Origin: Clostridia bacterium
GTDB lineage: Bacteria; Bacillota; Clostridia; Oscillospirales; Acutalibacteraceae
Assembly (NCBI GenBank): GCA_017409845.1
Contig: JAFQRY010000002.1
Span: 104,940 to 168,939 of the forward strand
Length of the DNA stretch: 64,000 nucleotides
Reading direction: 5' to 3'
Below are positions 62,216 to 64,000 of the stretch, piece after piece (the first letter of the stretch is position 1; every line of letters starts with the position of its first letter). The position numbers were made by a program, and so were the translations under genes. The notes below the pieces were generated by a model. That model was not told the origin of the DNA. It ran no database searches and saw nothing but the letters and a program-made list of their open reading frames with translations.

Positions 62216-62749
62216 TTAATTACCTCCTTGTGTGTTGTATTCATCAAGAATTTCATAGAATGCCGTGAAGAAACCTGCTGAATTCTTCGGAAGCTCACGG
62301 CTTGAATTAACAGAATAATATTCGTTATCACCGTAGGTAAAGCTCACGGAAGTTGTAGGTGCATCAAGAAGCTGTAATTCGCTCGGTCTGAGTTCTCCCC
62401 ATTTGAGAACACCGAATTCCTTGCATTTGCGCCTTATCTTTTCCAATGCTTCGGCGTCAATCTGAAAACTTGCGGATTCTTCTTCAGCACCGATATACGG
62501 CTGATTATAATATTCAAACCATACCTCGTTTTTTCCGTTGAGATATATTCTCATATTCATTGAGCCGCCGTCCATTCCGCCGCCCGTGGAATAAGAGCAG
62601 GATACAACTGTATCCGACAAATCCCGTTCCATGCCGCCTTTATCAGGTATGTAAAATTTCGTTTTGTAATACCACACACCGACTGCGGCGGCAATGGCAA
62701 CAGCACCGACCAGAATCACGGTTATCGCAACTTTCATTCTGTTATTCAT
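62216..62749 (-). CDS. Membrane-anchored hypothetical protein, 177 residues
   Basis: Residues 6-27 are a membrane helix (VAITVILVGAVAIAAAVGVWYY) without a cleavage site, followed by an outside domain of about 145 residues with SYSTGGGMDGGSMNMRIYLNGKNEVWFEYY and ALEKIRRKCKEFGVLKWGEL. No family recognised. Its ATG overlaps the stop of the upstream gene (TAATG-like), so it is tightly coupled with the cluster. Confidence 0.75.
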   Translation of the reverse strand: MNNRMKVAITVILVGAVAIAAAVGVWYYKTKFYIPDKGGMERDLSDTVVSCSYSTGGGMDGGSMNMRIYLNGKNEVWFEYYNQPYIGAEEESASFQIDAEALEKIRRKCKEFGVLKWGELRPSELQLLDAPTTSVSFTYGDNEYYSVNSSRELPKNSAGFFTAFYEILDEYNTQGGN

Positions 62750-63786
62750 CAGTTAGCCTTGGGAGTTCCGCAGCAAGCACAGAATGCACCGCTGTCATTT
62801 GTTGCGTTGCAAGCGGGGCAAACCCAGTTCTGTGCAACGGGAGCCTGTGCAGGCTGCTGTGCATAGGGATTAGGCGGCTGCTGTGCGTAAGGATTCTGCT
62901 GTGCATAGGGGTTTGCCTGAGGCTGACCGTAAGGATTCTGCTGTGCGTAGGGGTTTGCCTGCTGAGGCTGTGCATAGGGATTCTGCTGTGCATAGGGGTT
63001 TGCCTGAGGCTGACCGTAAGGATTCTGCTGTGCGTAGGGGTTTGCCTGAGGCTGACCGTAGGGATTCTGCTGTGCGTACGGGTTTGCCTGAGGCTGACCG
63101 TAAGCGTTTGCAGGTGCATAACCCTGATTCATAGGCATACCGTTGTTCATACCCATACCGCCATTCATCATGTTGGGCATTGCGCCGCCTCTGCCGGGAG
63201 TGAGAGTGTTGATAACTTCCATAGCCATCTGCTGATATTTGTTGTATTCCATTGTGCCCATACCCTCGATACGGAATGTATTGAGCTGAACTCTGAAATC
63301 GTCAAAATAGGGGTTATTTACCGTAAACTCAAGAATGAAGTTATAGTAGAACTTATATCTGGGAGGATTGTAGCTTACTCTCTGACCGTCTTTGCCCTGA
63401 GTATAGATTTCGTCCTTATCCTCATCAATCTTGAGGTTGCAGCTCATAATTGATGAAAGAGCCATAACGTCGGGATTCTCGTCATCCCAGTTGTTGGGGC
63501 TGAAGTTTGAAACAACAAAGTTGCCGTTTGCCATATCAACATAAATCTTCTTGCCGTCACCGAAAGTGAGGTTGGGTCTGAATGAATTGAGAGCCTGCTT
63601 GTTCTGCTCTCTGTAAGCAAGCTGCTGCTTGATTTCGTCGATTGTTGAGCTTCTTCTGTCGCTGAAGAAGGGTGAAAGCTTCTTTGCGCAATCCTTACAC
63701 ATATTGCCGTCTTCGAGCTTTCTGTTGCCGAGAAGTCCTATTTTTTCACCGCAGATGTCACAAAATTTCTTATCAAAAAGTCCCAT
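62749..63786 (-). CDS. DUF4428-type zinc-binding protein with NPYAQQ repeats
   Basis: A 345-residue cytoplasmic protein. Residues 8-40 are a Cys4 treble-clef-like domain (CDICGEKIGLLGNRKLEDGNMCKDCAKKL), as in DUF4428. A middle domain follows (FGDGKKIYVDMANGNFVVSNF). Residues 220-322 are a low-complexity stretch with Asn-Pro-Tyr-Ala-Gln-Gln and Gly-Gln-Pro-Gln-Ala units, and the end is a zinc ribbon (CPACNATNDSGAFCACCG). It belongs to the zinc-ribbon-rich cluster. Confidence 0.85.
   Translation of the reverse strand: MGLFDKKFCDICGEKIGLLGNRKLEDGNMCKDCAKKLSPFFSDRRSSTIDEIKQQLAYREQNKQALNSFRPNLTFGDGKKIYVDMANGNFVVSNFSPNNWDDENPDVMALSSIMSCNLKIDEDKDEIYTQGKDGQRVSYNPPRYKFYYNFILEFTVNNPYFDDFRVQLNTFRIEGMGTMEYNKYQQMAMEVINTLTPGRGGAMPNMMNGGMGMNNGMPMNQGYAPANAYGQPQANPYAQQNPYGQPQANPYAQQNPYGQPQANPYAQQNPYAQPQQANPYAQQNPYGQPQANPYAQQNPYAQQPPNPYAQQPAQAPVAQNWVCPACNATNDSGAFCACCGTPKAN
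62870..63120 (-). repeat. In-frame tandem repeat coding for NPYAQQ/NPYGQPQA units
   Basis: Units of 21 or 42 bases (minus strand, around CCCTATGCACAGCAGAAT) are repeated with small changes across about 250 bases. Length variation between strains is likely. Confidence 0.85.
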
Positions 63787-63828
63787 AATAATTTTCTCCT
63801 TTTAAAATAAATATTTATTACAATTTAA

Positions 63829-64000
63829 TTATTTAGCATCGCTTTCGTTGAAGATGTCGCCGCATTCGGGGCAGAACTTCGGCGGATTGTGGGGGTCTTC
63901 GGGTTTCCAACCGCATTTGTCGCACTGATAAAGAGGTGCATTTGCAGGGCGCTTAGAACCGCAGTTTGAGCAGAAATTACCTTTGTTAACATTTCCGCAG
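63829..64000 (-). CDS. C terminus of an SPFH/YdjI-like zinc-ribbon protein (start beyond window)
   Basis: I translated the last 57 codons by hand. The sequence reads CGNVNKGNFCSNCGSKRP, then LYQCDKCGWKPEDPHNPPKFCPECGD and ends ESDAK. This double zinc ribbon with a CDKCGW...FCPECGD motif is the usual end of YdjI-type SPFH proteins. It is the first visible gene of the minus cluster and supports the YdjGHI interpretation. Confidence 0.75.
   Translation of the reverse strand, partial: CGNVNKGNFCSNCGSKRPANAPLYQCDKCGWKPEDPHNPPKFCPECGDIFNESDAK

Noticed and set aside
62870-63120. Regular repeats that could suggest a CRISPR array
   Set aside because: Units are 21/42 bases without unique spacers and stay in frame within a coding gene.
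62560-63453. Open 297-codon plus frame with Cys/Leu/Arg repeats
   Set aside because: It is the antisense of the NPYAQQ repeat gene and has no ribosome site.
1-64000. tRNA, rRNA and CRISPR content
   Set aside because: No cloverleaf with a TTCGA-type loop, no rRNA segment and no spacer array was recognised by eye in any gap.

Overview
The window looks like chromosome from a gut-type low-GC-to-moderate-GC Firmicute of class Clostridia, most likely the Oscillospiraceae/Ruminococcaceae group (inference). The grounds are gene order (phoH-ybeY-dgkA-era-yqzL-like-recO; lon-ysxC-lysA-ymfF/ymfH-lgt-folD; rplU-prp-rpmA), a pre-sequence on ribosomal protein L27, strong TTGACA-17-TATAAT promoters, GGAGG ribosome sites, and many Thr-rich lipoproteins and BspA-type leucine-rich-repeat proteins. 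No rRNA, tRNA or CRISPR array was seen.

Layout. 1-6166 (minus): a housekeeping operon from phoH down to a sugar symporter and a YibE/F membrane protein cut by the left edge. 6330-10368 (plus): DUF1858 protein, trmK, Nif3-like protein, rqcH and a hypothetical. 10549-13329 (plus): three tandem paralogues sharing a near-identical membrane-anchor/stalk module but carrying different outer domains. 13484-18724: fba, an XRE regulator, an NlpC/P60 protein, a HAD phosphatase and a MATE pump. 18824-23805: a divergent pair made of an ECF sigma factor fused to a membrane segment, Thr stalk and leucine-rich repeats, and a 1005-residue secreted LRR/FIVAR/Ig protein. 23857-30767: lipoprotein, WYL regulator, metallophosphoesterase, a small gene with a LexA-type box, a GH127-like glycosidase and a serine hydrolase. 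30876-40787 (minus): ribosomal and housekeeping genes.

41148-48380 is an integrated mobilizable element: large serine recombinase, RepA_N-type replication protein, small accessory genes, a relaxase gene broken by an in-frame TAA, an oriT-like region, a membrane-bound XRE regulator and a DUF3847 protein. Two of its promoters carry LexA-like palindromes. 48478-52250 (plus) is a signalling module: a 7TM pseudo-kinase, a histidine kinase and a LuxR-type response regulator. 52440-55064 is a superfamily II helicase with a membrane segment in its C-terminal part. 55193-57590 holds a secreted protein with an unusual Cys/His tail and a frameshifted RsiV-like lipoprotein gene. 57647-64000 is a minus-strand cluster resembling the Bacillus ydjGHI envelope-stress genes (zinc-ribbon/TM protein, TPM protein, SPFH protein) with extra zinc-ribbon members.

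The most unusual items are the sigma factor-receptor fusion next to its LRR partner, the shared-anchor triplet, the membrane helicase, the LexA-box small gene, and the zinc-ribbon-rich YdjGHI-like cluster. All functional calls rest on reading motifs by eye; no database search was run.
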